Shown in pieces: positions 51,691 to 60,632 of a stretch of DNA of 64,000 nucleotides. The notes under the pieces were generated by a model, which was not told the DNA's origin, did not search any database, and worked only from the letters and a program-made list of their open reading frames with translations. The stretch covers positions 29,719 to 93,718 of the forward strand of contig CAMDWA010000001.1 in the NCBI GenBank assembly GCA_945877855.1, given 5' to 3'. Each line of letters starts with the position of its first letter. Position 1 is the stretch's first letter. The position numbers and the translations under genes are program-made. Source of the stretch: Thermoflexus hugenholtzii JAD2. Its GTDB lineage: Bacteria > Chloroflexota > Anaerolineae > J036 > Brachytrichaceae.

Positions 51691-52886
51691 TAATTATGCA
51701 CTATTCCGCTATGAACGTTGAATAGCGTTGCAGACTGAACAAAGGCCGCATCGAAGCGGTTGATATCGGTGCTGGTGATGATGGTTTGATGTGAACTGCC
51801 GATGCGATTGAGCAAACAGCGTCGTCGGTTGGGGTCAAGCTCGGCCAAGACCTCATCTAACAATAAAATCGGTTCATCGCCCAGCCGCTCGCGCATCCAC
51901 GCTACCTGCGCCAATTTTAGCGACAATATCGCGCTGCGTTGTTGCCCGCGTGAGCCAAATTCGCCGATATCTATGCCATTGGCCTTAAATCGCAACTCAT
52001 CGCGGTGCGGGCCGACCAAGGTGACACTCCGCGCCATTTCTTCGGCGGCCCGCGTCTTTAAAATGGCACGATAGGCCTTTTCAAGGTCTTCGGCATCATA
52101 ATTTTCAAAGGCTTGGGCAAAACTCAGCCCAGCTTGTATGGGCGTATTCGCGGCAGGTGGGGCATCTGGGTCAAAATTGGGCTGATAAACAATCTGCAAA
52201 TACTCAAGATTGCTGGTTAGCTCGCGGTGAATTGGCACAGCCAGTTGTGCCAATTGCGCCACCAAATCGCGCCGCCGCAACGCCACTTGCACCCCATTCG
52301 GCACAAGCTGGTCATCCCACACCGCCAACTCATCGGGGTCAATGCGTCGCTCTTGGGCTTGACGCAATAGCGCGTTGCGTTGGGCCAGCGCCTTGTTAAA
52401 TTTGTCGAGATGCCGCACATACGCGCCATCCACCTGCGACAGCGCCGCGTCGAGAAAATCGCGGCGGGCGCTGGGTGGGCCAGCTGTCAATTCGACATCG
52501 CCCGGCACAAACAACACCACCGCCAATTGCCCGACCAAATCGGCCCCGCGTTTGCTCACGCGGTCAACCTTGATCTCTTTTTTTAACCGCGTTCCGTCGC
52601 CCTTTTGCATCGCCAATTCGACCAAGTGCGCCCCATCGCGGCGTTGCACATCGGCCTTGAGCATGACAAAGGGGTATGGCGATTCTTCTTCGGCACCCCA
52701 ACGAAAAACTTGGCGGTCAATATTGCTGTGCATTGAATGCGCGGTGGCGAGAAAATACAGCGCCTCGAGCAACGAGGTCTTGCCTTGGGCATTGTCGCCC
52801 TGAATGATGCTCAATCCCGTTGGCAGGTCGAGTTCGAGGCGGGCGTATAGACGGAAGTTGGTGAGCGAGAGATGCCGGACGTGCAT
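51690..52886 (-). CDS. recF: DNA replication and repair protein RecF
   Basis: 398 residues. SMC-like ATPase that loads RecA at gaps. N-terminal LTNFRLYARLELDLP, Walker A GDNAQGKTS, Q-loop region, signature GSRGQQRSAILSLKLAQ, Walker B PILLLDEVLAELD. Complete. No dnaA, dnaN or gyrB nearby, so it is not at the usual origin locus. The last residues (FNVHSGIVHN) border a heptamer array and differ from typical ends. Confidence 0.95.
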   Translation of the reverse strand: MHVRHLSLTNFRLYARLELDLPTGLSIIQGDNAQGKTSLLEALYFLATAHSMHSNIDRQVFRWGAEEESPYPFVMLKADVQRRDGAHLVELAMQKGDGTRLKKEIKVDRVSKRGADLVGQLAVVLFVPGDVELTAGPPSARRDFLDAALSQVDGAYVRHLDKFNKALAQRNALLRQAQERRIDPDELAVWDDQLVPNGVQVALRRRDLVAQLAQLAVPIHRELTSNLEYLQIVYQPNFDPDAPPAANTPIQAGLSFAQAFENYDAEDLEKAYRAILKTRAAEEMARSVTLVGPHRDELRFKANGIDIGEFGSRGQQRSAILSLKLAQVAWMRERLGDEPILLLDEVLAELDPNRRRCLLNRIGSSHQTIITSTDINRFDAAFVQSATLFNVHSGIVHN

Positions 52887-52909
52887 AGGGCAGGGCTATG
52901 ATACCTTAG

Positions 52910-53695
52910 TTAAACCAACGCAAATAACCGATTACGCGCCGCCTCGACCCGAACCGAGCGCGAATAATGATGCACATTGAGGCCAGCGGCGACGGGTGTA
53001 GGCACATTGACGATAAACTCGGCACCGAGCGGGCTGTTGTGTGCCACATAGGCCCGTCGACAAGTGGCGAGTGGCGTTTGTGCCTCGTCAAGCAACGGCA
53101 ACAAAATCGGGCCAATGTCAACCTGATAATAGCGCTCGCGTTCGCTAAAATTCACCACCTTGACCGGATATTCAAGCGTGACCGCGTAGCCAGCCCATTC
53201 ATATTGGGTGTGTGCCACCACCAACCGTGACGATGCCAAGGCTTGCAAGATCGCGTCGATGGTGTCAAGGGGTGTGCCCATGGCTGGTGTTAGCTCAATA
53301 CGATAGTCATCAAAACAAGCCGCAGGGTCTTCGATCTGGCGCTCAGGTTGTGAGCCAAGTGTGGCCGGAAACCGCAAAATTTGTTTGTCGGCCACATCCC
53401 AATTTTTCTCAATCAGACATTCGTCGCGCCCAGCGTAAATACACATATCGGCATTGGGCTGATGCCAAATATCTCGCGTCACCCATACTTGCTCGGTTTT
53501 GCAGGCGGCACTCAGGGCATAGTCAAATTGCCGCCCCGATGCCAAATGTTGCAACACCACCCGTGCCTCAATCGGCGCACGCACATTGTTCAACGTCATC
53601 GGCAAAGGCTGCGACACGGTCAGCACCGGCTTTTTGAGCGTATCGATCCGCCAGCGAATAAATGAACGGGTAAAGTCTGTGACCAAATTTGACAT
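52910..53695 (-). CDS. Hypothetical protein, not recognised
   Basis: 261 residues from the ATG at 53695. No signal, no membrane helix, no known motif by eye. Mixed alpha/beta composition, with a conserved-looking core (CMCIYAGRDECLIEKNWD as CIYAGRDECL, and EWAGYAVTLEYPVKVV). The frame continues to 53794 but that part overlaps the LysR gene. It precedes recF by 23 nt on the same strand, so the two may be cotranscribed. Confidence 0.6.
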   Translation of the reverse strand: MSNLVTDFTRSFIRWRIDTLKKPVLTVSQPLPMTLNNVRAPIEARVVLQHLASGRQFDYALSAACKTEQVWVTRDIWHQPNADMCIYAGRDECLIEKNWDVADKQILRFPATLGSQPERQIEDPAACFDDYRIELTPAMGTPLDTIDAILQALASSRLVVAHTQYEWAGYAVTLEYPVKVVNFSERERYYQVDIGPILLPLLDEAQTPLATCRRAYVAHNSPLGAEFIVNVPTPVAAGLNVHHYSRSVRVEAARNRLFALV

Positions 53696-53745
53696 AAGAC
53701 GAATAATTTTAAAACTTACGCAAGGTTTTACTTTTGTCTCAAATA

Positions 53746-54663
53746 TTACACCACATCTTCTGGCCGCAACACCGCGCACAACTTGCTCAAGCACTGCACA
53801 AACATGCCCGACATGGCCTGATCGAGCGCAGGCGACTGGGCCAAATACAAAGTGCGCTGAAGCTGCGCGTCGGTCACCTCAAGCCGCCTGAGTAGCCCGC
53901 CTTCAAGCTCGGCTTTGACGGCGTAAATGGGCAAAATCGCCAAGGCCGCGCCCGCCATCACCGCCCGCTTGATTGATTCGGGGTTGTCAAATTCAGCGAT
54001 GATGCGCGGCTGAACCTGTTGCGCCGCAAACAAATGCTCTAGCCACAGGCGTGTGTGACTATGGGCTTGGCGCGTCACCATCGGTTGTTTGTGCAAGTCA
54101 CGCAACACAATGCTGGGCCGCCCCCACCATGCATGTTTTGCCCCAATTACCACCACCTGCGGCACATCCACAATCGGCGTTACGTGCATGGCCTCGACCC
54201 CGCGCAAGGTTGGTAGTTCACCTTCTAAAATGGCTAAATCGAGCCGATTTTGCAACAATTGCGCCACCAAATTGGGCGTGGTGTCGGTTTGCACAAACAA
54301 GGTGGCATTTGGCACAGCCTCGGCAAATTGTTGGGCGCAATTGGGCAGCAAATAATTGCTCACCCCCGGCGTTACACCCAGCCGCAACTGGCGCAGTTGT
54401 TGTGTTTGCTCGACGATGCGCTGCTCGGCCTCGTGCGCCAATTGGCTGATTTTGTCGGCATAATGCAGCAAGGTCTCACCTGCGGGCGAGAGTGTCACCC
54501 CGCGCCCACCGCGCACAAACAGCGGCGCACCCAACGCCCGCTCAAGGTCTTGTACATGCTGGCTCACGCCCGATTGCGTCATCAACAATTGCTGTGCCGC
54601 CTTGCTAAAGCTGCCCGCCTTCGCCACTTGGCTAAAAATTTCGAGTTTGTATAAGCTGAACAT
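53746..54663 (-). CDS. LysR-family transcriptional regulator
   Basis: 305 residues. N-terminal winged helix (LEIFSQVAKAGSFSKAAQQL, MTQSGVSQHVQDLE), effector domain with LRLGVTPGVSNYLLP and VMAGAALAILP. Divergent from the sulfur cluster at 54827; the 160-bp gap is mostly heptamer repeat. CysB- and CbbR-like regulators commonly sit divergent from the operon they control, so regulation of the sulfur genes is plausible. Confidence 0.9.
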   Translation of the reverse strand: MFSLYKLEIFSQVAKAGSFSKAAQQLLMTQSGVSQHVQDLERALGAPLFVRGGRGVTLSPAGETLLHYADKISQLAHEAEQRIVEQTQQLRQLRLGVTPGVSNYLLPNCAQQFAEAVPNATLFVQTDTTPNLVAQLLQNRLDLAILEGELPTLRGVEAMHVTPIVDVPQVVVIGAKHAWWGRPSIVLRDLHKQPMVTRQAHSHTRLWLEHLFAAQQVQPRIIAEFDNPESIKRAVMAGAALAILPIYAVKAELEGGLLRRLEVTDAQLQRTLYLAQSPALDQAMSGMFVQCLSKLCAVLRPEDVV

Positions 54664-54667
54664 AACA

Positions 54668-54762
54668 AAACTAATGGTCAATGGTTAATGGTTAATGGTT
54701 AATGATGGATCACTCATCATTGACCATTAACCATTGACCATTAACCATTAACCATTAGCTTT
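54668..54762. repeat. Inverted heptamer repeat locus (TTAATGG type)
   Basis: Four GGTTAAT units face six ATTAACC/ATTGACC units across GATGGATCACTCATC. Occupies the LysR-sulfur intergenic space where a LysR site would be expected. Confidence 0.88.
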
Positions 54763-54809
54763 TACTTATACCACGCATCAACAATTGGGCGTAGCATAAA
54801 ACGGCGGGT

Positions 54810-54827
54810 TGTCGCACAATGGCGACA
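54810..54827 (+). promoter_or_regulatory. Inverted repeat at the persulfide dioxygenase start
   Basis: TGTCGC-ACAATG-GCGACA ends on the first base of the ATG at 54827. Could hide the start codon in mRNA or be an operator. Confidence 0.35.
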
Positions 54828-56254
54828 TGTTACTGAAATATTTTTACGACGACCAACTGGCACAAGCCTCATACATGGTGGGTTGTGCCAAAACAGGCGA
54901 GGCGCTGGTGGTTGACCCCATGCGCGATATTACGCCCTATCTCGCTGCCGCCCAACGTGAAGGTTTACGCATCACCCATATCACCGAAACCCACATTCAC
55001 GCCGATTTTGTCAGCGGTTGCCGCGAATTAGCCGCCGCCACCGGTGCGACGATGTATTTGAGTGACGAAGGTGACGCCGATTGGAAATATGGCTATGCCA
55101 ATGCGCCGGACTATGCCGGCATACCCAACGCCATTTTGGTGCGCGATGGCGATACGTTTATGGTTGGCAATATTCGCGTGCAAGTATTGCACACGCCCGG
55201 ACACACCCTCGAACACATTTGTTTTATGGTGACCGACACTGCCGGAGCCAATAAGCCGATGGGCGTATTTACTGGCGATTTTGTCTTTGTTGGCGATATT
55301 GGTCGCCCCGATTTGCTCGAAGAAGCCGCCGGAGTGGTGGGCAGCAAAGAGCCGGGCGCACGCAGTATGTTTGCCAGCCTACAACGCTTCAAGCAATTGC
55401 CCGATTATTTGCAAATTTGGCCGGGGCATGGTGCAGGCAGCGCGTGTGGCAAAGCCTTGGGCGCAATCCCATCCACCACACTTGGCTACGAAAAGCTTTT
55501 TAGCCCAGCCTTTCAAATCAACGATGAACAAGCCTTCGTCGATTGGCTGTTGTCGGGCCAACCTGAGCCGCCCAAATACTTCGCCCGTATGAAATTTGTT
55601 AACAAATATGGCCCGGCCTTGCTCAAAGATTTGCCTGCTCTCAAGGTAAGCACCCGCGCCGACATTGACGCGGCGCTGGCGCGAGGCGAGCAAGTGTTCG
55701 ACTTGCGTGACCGCGCTGCCTTTGCCGATGCCCACATTCCACGCACCATCAGCGTGCCAGCCAGCAACAATCTTTTCAGCACCTATGTCGGCTGGTTTGT
55801 TAAATTTGACAAACCCGTGCATCTGATTGTGTCTGACCCTGCCAAGGTTGCGCCCTTGTTGGCCTCGTTGCGGGCAATTGGGGTAGATGATGTGCAAAGT
55901 GTCGCCAGTGGCGATGTCGTCAAAGACGGGCCTCATCAAACCCTGCCCAGCGTTCAGGCCGATGAATTGGCGAAGCAAATGCGCGAACACGACGTGCAAA
56001 TTATTGATATTCGCGGGGCGGGCGAATATGACGAATTGCATATTGCAGGGGCCAAGCGCATCCATCTCGGTTATTTGCCCGACCGCCTGCCAGAGCTGGC
56101 ACAAGACATGCCAGTGGTGCTGCAATGCGCCAGTGGCTACCGCTCGCAAATCGCCGCCAGTGTGTTACAAAACTTAGGCGTAACAAACGTCATTAGCCTG
56201 AGTGATGGCAAAGATGTGTGGGCTAAATATTTGCCCACCAGCGTGGGAGACTAA
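54827..56254 (+). CDS. Persulfide dioxygenase with two rhodanese domains
   Basis: 475 residues. Metallo-beta-lactamase-fold N-terminus of the ETHE1 type: THIHADFVSGCREL, HTPGHTLEHICF, FTGDFVFVGDIGRPDLL, WPGHGAGSACGK. It oxidises glutathione- or other low-MW persulfide to sulfite. Two rhodanese-like domains follow: the first (FDLRDRAAFADAHIP) has no Cys in its active loop, the second does (LQCASGYRSQ). Known in bacteria as PRF-type fusions. I start at ATG 54827; a TTG at 54809 is less likely. Confidence 0.93.
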   Translation: MLLKYFYDDQLAQASYMVGCAKTGEALVVDPMRDITPYLAAAQREGLRITHITETHIHADFVSGCRELAAATGATMYLSDEGDADWKYGYANAPDYAGIPNAILVRDGDTFMVGNIRVQVLHTPGHTLEHICFMVTDTAGANKPMGVFTGDFVFVGDIGRPDLLEEAAGVVGSKEPGARSMFASLQRFKQLPDYLQIWPGHGAGSACGKALGAIPSTTLGYEKLFSPAFQINDEQAFVDWLLSGQPEPPKYFARMKFVNKYGPALLKDLPALKVSTRADIDAALARGEQVFDLRDRAAFADAHIPRTISVPASNNLFSTYVGWFVKFDKPVHLIVSDPAKVAPLLASLRAIGVDDVQSVASGDVVKDGPHQTLPSVQADELAKQMREHDVQIIDIRGAGEYDELHIAGAKRIHLGYLPDRLPELAQDMPVVLQCASGYRSQIAASVLQNLGVTNVISLSDGKDVWAKYLPTSVGD

Positions 56255-56255
56255 T

Positions 56256-57059
56256 ATGTCACTTGAGGTTTTTGGTTATATCGCCGCCATTGTCATGGGC
56301 TTGGTGTTGGGGCTAATTGGCGGCGGTGGGTCAATTTTGACCGTGCCGATCTTGGTTTATTTGTTTCACATTAGCGCCACGAATGCTACCGCCTATTCGC
56401 TGTTCATCGTCGGCATTACGGCGCTGGTCGGCAGCCTCAATTATTGGCGGCGCGGCCAGGTAGATGTGAAAACTGGCCTCTTGTTTGCCGCGCCTACCTT
56501 GATCGGTACGTATGCAGCGCGGGCATGGCTTGTGCCGCTTGTGCCCAAAAACCTTGCCCAAATTGGGTCATTTACATTAACCAAAGATATCTTCATCTTG
56601 CTGGCCTTTGCCATCATTATGGTGTTGGCTGCCATTTCGATGCTGCGTCCGCGCCGTGTTTCGACCACGCAACACTTGTCTGCGGCGCAAAAACTCGGCT
56701 TAACCTTGCTCGAAGGGTTGGTCGTGGGTGTCATCACTGGGTTTGTCGGCGCAGGCGGCGGTTTTTTAGTCATACCGGTGCTGGTATTGCTCGGCGGTCT
56801 GCCCATGAAAATGGCGGTCGGTACATCACTCATGGTCATCGCCATCAAATCACTGACTGGCTTCATGGGCGATATCGGCAATGGCCTCGCGGTAGATTGG
56901 GTGCTGATCGGTAGCCTGACCGGTCTCGCCTTAATCGGCAATGTGTTTGGTGGGCTATTTTCGCAACGTGTGCCAGAAGCGGCGCTCAAGACATCCTTCG
57001 GCTGGTTTGTGCTGCTGATGGGCGCGTGGATCATCAGCAAAGAATTACATTTAATTTAG
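56256..57059 (+). CDS. TSUP/TauE-type sulfite or thiosulfate exporter
   Basis: 267 residues, eight helices in two repeats; GLIGGGGSILTVPILVYL and GFVGAGGGFLVIPVLVLLGG are the paired TSUP motifs. Start ATG 56256, two bases after the previous stop codon, so it is tightly coupled to the persulfide dioxygenase, whose product is sulfite. The likely role is export of sulfite made by the enzyme upstream. Confidence 0.9.
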   Translation: MSLEVFGYIAAIVMGLVLGLIGGGGSILTVPILVYLFHISATNATAYSLFIVGITALVGSLNYWRRGQVDVKTGLLFAAPTLIGTYAARAWLVPLVPKNLAQIGSFTLTKDIFILLAFAIIMVLAAISMLRPRRVSTTQHLSAAQKLGLTLLEGLVVGVITGFVGAGGGFLVIPVLVLLGGLPMKMAVGTSLMVIAIKSLTGFMGDIGNGLAVDWVLIGSLTGLALIGNVFGGLFSQRVPEAALKTSFGWFVLLMGAWIISKELHLI

Positions 57060-57094
57060 CGTGTAATTTAACGAAACAATACGAAATAAAAAAA

Positions 57095-57151
57095 GCCGAT
57101 TTCACCCTATCTGCCACCACCCACGGTGGTGGCAGATAGGGTGAAATCGGC
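57095..57151. repeat. Perfect palindrome within the sulfur cluster
   Basis: 27-bp arms from GCCGATTTCACCCTATCTGC with CAC loop, no mismatch, 35 nt after the TSUP stop. Confidence 0.9.
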
Positions 57152-57183
57152 AAAACCCTACTTGTATTAATGCAAATTCAATC

Positions 57184-57540
57184 ATGATAAATCTATTCGA
57201 TCTATTTAAACCAAAAGAAAACACTGAAAACCCGATTCAAAATATGTCGCCCCGCGAGGTTAAGGCCTTGATCGGCACAAAGGGCGTGACGATCATTGAT
57301 GTGCGCGAAGCGGCTGAATATAAGGAGGGGCATATTGCCCAAGCCAAACTTATGCCGCTTGGCACAGTGACAAATCATGTGGCCGAACTCACTAAATATG
57401 ACAAAGTGATTGTGGTATGCCGGTCGGGCAATCGCAGCGGCATGGCTTGCCGCACCTTGCAGAGCAACGGGGTTAAAAACCTCATCAACATGAGCGGCGG
57501 CATGATGGCATGGGCGCAAGCCGGTTTGCCGATCAAGTAG
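57184..57540 (+). CDS. Single-domain rhodanese
   Basis: 118 residues. MSPREVKALIG, TIIDVREAAEYKEGHI and the catalytic loop VVCRSGNRSGMAC. Moves sulfane sulfur from persulfide or thiosulfate to an acceptor thiol; cytoplasmic. Close to its lipoprotein paralogue at 57910. Confidence 0.92.
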   Translation: MINLFDLFKPKENTENPIQNMSPREVKALIGTKGVTIIDVREAAEYKEGHIAQAKLMPLGTVTNHVAELTKYDKVIVVCRSGNRSGMACRTLQSNGVKNLINMSGGMMAWAQAGLPIK

Positions 57541-57573
57541 AGACATGCTGGTGGCGCGTCTAATTGCAAAAAT

Positions 57574-57780
57574 ATGCCAAAATATGATTTTAAATGCACC
57601 GATTGCCTAACGACTTTTGAGAAGAAAATGCCGATGACGGCGGTGCATACCGCCGTTTGCCCAGTGTGTGGCAGCGACCATACCAAACGGTTGCTATCAC
57701 GAATCGCATTTAAGGGTATTGGTTCTGGCAATGACCTCAGCATGGGCAGCGCTAACGCCGATTGTGCCCCCAGTGGGTGA
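57574..57780 (+). CDS. FmdB-family zinc-ribbon protein
   Basis: 68 residues. MPKYDFKCTDCLTTFEK start, then CPVCGSDHTKRLLSR. Two CxxC knuckles form a zinc ribbon; small FmdB proteins are annotated as putative regulators. 33 nt after the rhodanese. Confidence 0.88.
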   Translation: MPKYDFKCTDCLTTFEKKMPMTAVHTAVCPVCGSDHTKRLLSRIAFKGIGSGNDLSMGSANADCAPSG

Positions 57781-57819
57781 GGGATTCCGTTTCGATCAGC
57801 CGTGCGCTGATCTCAAAAT

Positions 57820-57900
57820 GAGTGAATGAGTGATTGGGAGAATGGTGATTAGGGGTTGAACTACTGTTCTTAATCCCTAATCTTTAATCTTCAAACAAGG
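57820..57900. repeat. Inverted heptamer repeat locus (GATTAGG type)
   Basis: GTGATTG/GTGATTAGGGG units face CTTAATCCCTAATC units across TTGAACTACTG. Ends at the AGGAG before the rhodanese lipoprotein gene. Confidence 0.75.
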
Positions 57901-57909
57901 AGTTTTTTT

Positions 57910-58344
57910 ATGACAAAACGAACGATTTACCTCATGCTGGTGAGTGCGGCGCTGGTCGTAATGACGGCCTGTGGCGGCGCGGCGCCGAGCAATGCCCCCG
58001 TAGCGGTGTCATCTGCCAATGGTGCAGTTAGCACCTTGCCGCGTGATATTAATGTAACCGAGGCCAGCAAGCAACGCGACGCGGGCGCGTTTGTGTTAGA
58101 TGTGCGCGAACCCTACGAATGGAACGAGGGCCATATCCCCAATGCCACACTCATTCCGCTGGGCACATTGCCCAACCAACTGGCAAGTGTGCCCAAAGAC
58201 AAGCCGATTGTGGTGATTTGTCGGTCGGGTAATCGCAGCCAAAGCGGGCGCGATATTTTGCTCAAAGCGGGCTTTACCAATGTCACCAGTGTCAATGGCG
58301 GCATGCTTGCGTGGTCAGCTGCAAAATTGCCGGTGACAAAGTGA
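57910..58344 (+). CDS. Rhodanese lipoprotein
   Basis: 144 residues. Signal peptide with lipobox (VVMTAC), short linker, then a rhodanese domain: VLDVREPYEWNEGHIPNA and active loop VICRSGNRSQSG. Extracytoplasmic counterpart of the 57184 rhodanese. Strong AAGGAG lies upstream. Two bases separate its stop from the next start codon. Confidence 0.92.
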   Translation: MTKRTIYLMLVSAALVVMTACGGAAPSNAPVAVSSANGAVSTLPRDINVTEASKQRDAGAFVLDVREPYEWNEGHIPNATLIPLGTLPNQLASVPKDKPIVVICRSGNRSQSGRDILLKAGFTNVTSVNGGMLAWSAAKLPVTK

Positions 58345-58346
58345 CA

Positions 58347-58838
58347 ATGAAAATAATCTTAAAAACACTCACTGTAATGATTGTTGTTGTTGCCTTACTC
58401 ATTGGCATTTTTTTTAGCCTGAGTATGGAATCACGCCAAGCTTGGATTGGGCCTTTAATGAGACCGATGATGACCTTGATGAATCCAGCCCCCAAAGACT
58501 TAAATTTTGCGACGAACCGAAAAACTGAGAATGGGTTGTTTAACGTGTCATTTACGAGTAATCCATCGCCAACGCCCCTAAATCAAATTCATACTTGGAC
58601 ATTGCATGTTGAAACACCTGACGGCAAACTCGTTGAAAATGCCAAGATTAGTGTCGATGGCGGGATGCCGCAGCATGGTCATGGTTTGCCCACATCCCCT
58701 CAAGTAACCCAATATTTGGGCAGTGGAAATTATCGCGTGGAGGGTATGAAATTTCAGATGAATGGCTGGTGGGAAGTGAAGTTTGTGATTAACAACGGCA
58801 ATTCGCAAGACCGAGTCGTTTTTAATTTAACCCTTTAA
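58347..58838 (+). CDS. YtkA-like membrane-anchored protein
   Basis: 163 residues. N-terminal membrane helix (LTVMIVVVALLIGIFF), then a YtkA-like beta-sandwich: FNVSFTSNPSP, HTWTLHVETPDG, GGMPQHGHGLPT, MKFQMNGWWEV. The His-Gly-His stretch may hold copper. Such proteins are often next to di-haem peroxidases, as here. ATG 58347 is chosen over the upstream frame overlapping the rhodanese. Confidence 0.85.
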   Translation: MKIILKTLTVMIVVVALLIGIFFSLSMESRQAWIGPLMRPMMTLMNPAPKDLNFATNRKTENGLFNVSFTSNPSPTPLNQIHTWTLHVETPDGKLVENAKISVDGGMPQHGHGLPTSPQVTQYLGSGNYRVEGMKFQMNGWWEVKFVINNGNSQDRVVFNLTL

Positions 58839-58848
58839 GAGGCGAACG

Positions 58849-60093
58849 ATGAAAAAAATGGGGTTGTGGATCTTAGGCTTAGGCTTGGTTATGGTTGTGG
58901 CCGTTAGCATTACGTCAGTCATTGGCAAACAATCTGTTGCTTGGACAGCCGATGAGATTAAGCTTATTCAGTCCCTTTCATTACGAGCCTTGGCCCCGTT
59001 GGCACAATACCCATCTAACAAATATGCCCAAGATGAACAGGCCGCAAAGTTGGGGAAGCGGTTGTTTTTTGACACACGCTTTAGCAAAGATGGCACTATT
59101 GCGTGTGCAACTTGTCATGTACCCGCGCTCGGTTTTCAAGATGCAAGAGCATTGGGCTTGGGCGCAAGCATTGGCACAAGAAGAACAATGCCAATTGCTG
59201 GCACGGCGTATAGCCCTTGGTTATTTTGGGATGGGCGAAAAGATAGTCAATGGTCTCAAGCATTAGGTCCATTAGAAAACCCTGTTGAACATGGTGGCGC
59301 ACGGACCCAGTATGTTCAGTTGCTAGAGAAGCACTATAAGCCAGATTATGAGGCGATCTTTGGTGTTTTACCCGACTTTTCAGACCCAAAACGTTTCCTA
59401 TCGATCGCTGGGCCAGTTGAAGATAGGGCAGCAAATGCCGCATGGCAAGGGATGAAAGAAGGTGACCGCGAGTTGGTGACGAAAGCCTTTGTAAATATGG
59501 GCAAAGCGATCGCTGCCTATGAGCGACAAATTGTTTTGATGCCTTCGCGTTTTGATGATTATGTTGATAGCCTAAGTTTGGCAAACCAAACCAATAAAAA
59601 TTTAACTGATTTAGAAATTGCTGGGTTGCGTTTGTTTATTGGCAAGGCAAATTGTGTGCAATGTCATAACGGGCCATTACTAACCAACAATGAATTTCAT
59701 AACACTGGCGTGCCAATGCCTGCGAGCAAGGTAAAAGATGACGGGCGGGCGAGTGCGATTTTGGCAGTAAAGCAAGATGAGTTTAATTGCCTAAGTAAAT
59801 ATAGCGATGCGACCTCGAATGATTGTGCCGAATTGCGGTTTATTCAATCTGACACGCATCTGCTTGAGCGGGCATTTAAGGTGCCGTCGTTGCGCAATGT
59901 AGCAAGCCGCGCCCCGTATATGCATGCTGGTCAACTTCAAACTTTAGCTGAGGTGCTCCAACATTATTCATATGCCCCAGTTGCCCCAAGCGGCCATAGC
60001 GAGATCAAAGCATTACATTTGAACGTTAAAGAAAGAGAAGCCCTCATTGCTTTTCTTACAGCTTTAGATGCACCAATCATTGCGCCAGAATAG
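58849..60093 (+). CDS. Di-haem cytochrome c peroxidase / MauG family
   Basis: 414 residues. N-terminal signal or anchor helix, haem sites CATCH (ACATCHVPALGFQD) and CVQCH (ANCVQCHNGPLL). The peroxidase-type RAPYMHAGQLQTLAEVL loop holds the distal ligand. Works outside the cytoplasm; could reduce peroxide or oxidise a partner such as the YtkA-like protein. 10 nt after the ytkA-like gene. Confidence 0.92.
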   Translation: MKKMGLWILGLGLVMVVAVSITSVIGKQSVAWTADEIKLIQSLSLRALAPLAQYPSNKYAQDEQAAKLGKRLFFDTRFSKDGTIACATCHVPALGFQDARALGLGASIGTRRTMPIAGTAYSPWLFWDGRKDSQWSQALGPLENPVEHGGARTQYVQLLEKHYKPDYEAIFGVLPDFSDPKRFLSIAGPVEDRAANAAWQGMKEGDRELVTKAFVNMGKAIAAYERQIVLMPSRFDDYVDSLSLANQTNKNLTDLEIAGLRLFIGKANCVQCHNGPLLTNNEFHNTGVPMPASKVKDDGRASAILAVKQDEFNCLSKYSDATSNDCAELRFIQSDTHLLERAFKVPSLRNVASRAPYMHAGQLQTLAEVLQHYSYAPVAPSGHSEIKALHLNVKEREALIAFLTALDAPIIAPE

Positions 60094-60119
60094 AGACAAA
60101 ACAAATGAGATAAAAAAGT

Positions 60120-60590
60120 ATGGGTACAAAACTAAGAAAAGGCGACCCTTGGATGCCGGGGTTTCGCTATGGCGCATTATTGCCGCCGCTATCGTTAAAT
60201 TTAATCGTTTCAGAGGTGGCACGCGCTGTCGCGTTCTATCAAACCGTTTTTGAGGCCGAGGTACATTATTACGATATTGATTTTGCGGCGGTGCGGGTTG
60301 GCCCAGTCGAAGTCATGCTTCATGCCGACCACACACACGACACCCATGCATGGGCAGCCGACCTTGCAGCTGGTGCAAAACGTGGGGTGGGGTTGCAGTT
60401 ACGCCTATTGGGCATCGACCCAGATGCGCTTGAATTTCGCGCTCGAAATGCCGGTGCAACCATTGTTCAAGCCGCCGAAAACAAAGGTCATGGTTGGCGT
60501 GAAACCCTGATTCGTGATCCCGATGGATATGAGTGGGCTGTTGGCGAATTAATTGCGCCGGCCAAAGGCCCATTTACCCCCAAATTGTAA
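60120..60590 (+). CDS. VOC-superfamily (glyoxalase-like) protein
   Basis: 156 residues. Tandem beta-alpha-beta fold: LNLIVSEVARAVAFYQTVF, GPVEVMLHADH and the C-terminal LIRDPDGYEWAVGE with the usual metal Glu. Position between the peroxidase and SQR genes suggests a role in sulfur or oxidative stress; not assignable further. Confidence 0.85.
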   Translation: MGTKLRKGDPWMPGFRYGALLPPLSLNLIVSEVARAVAFYQTVFEAEVHYYDIDFAAVRVGPVEVMLHADHTHDTHAWAADLAAGAKRGVGLQLRLLGIDPDALEFRARNAGATIVQAAENKGHGWRETLIRDPDGYEWAVGELIAPAKGPFTPKL

Positions 60591-60632
60591 TTTTTCAAAG
60601 CCGCTTTTAGTAAAGACTAATTAAGAAAACAC

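Noticed and set aside
51690..52886. recF as a marker of the chromosome origin
   Set aside because: Neighbours are ybdK and a hypothetical gene; dnaA, dnaN and gyrB are absent.
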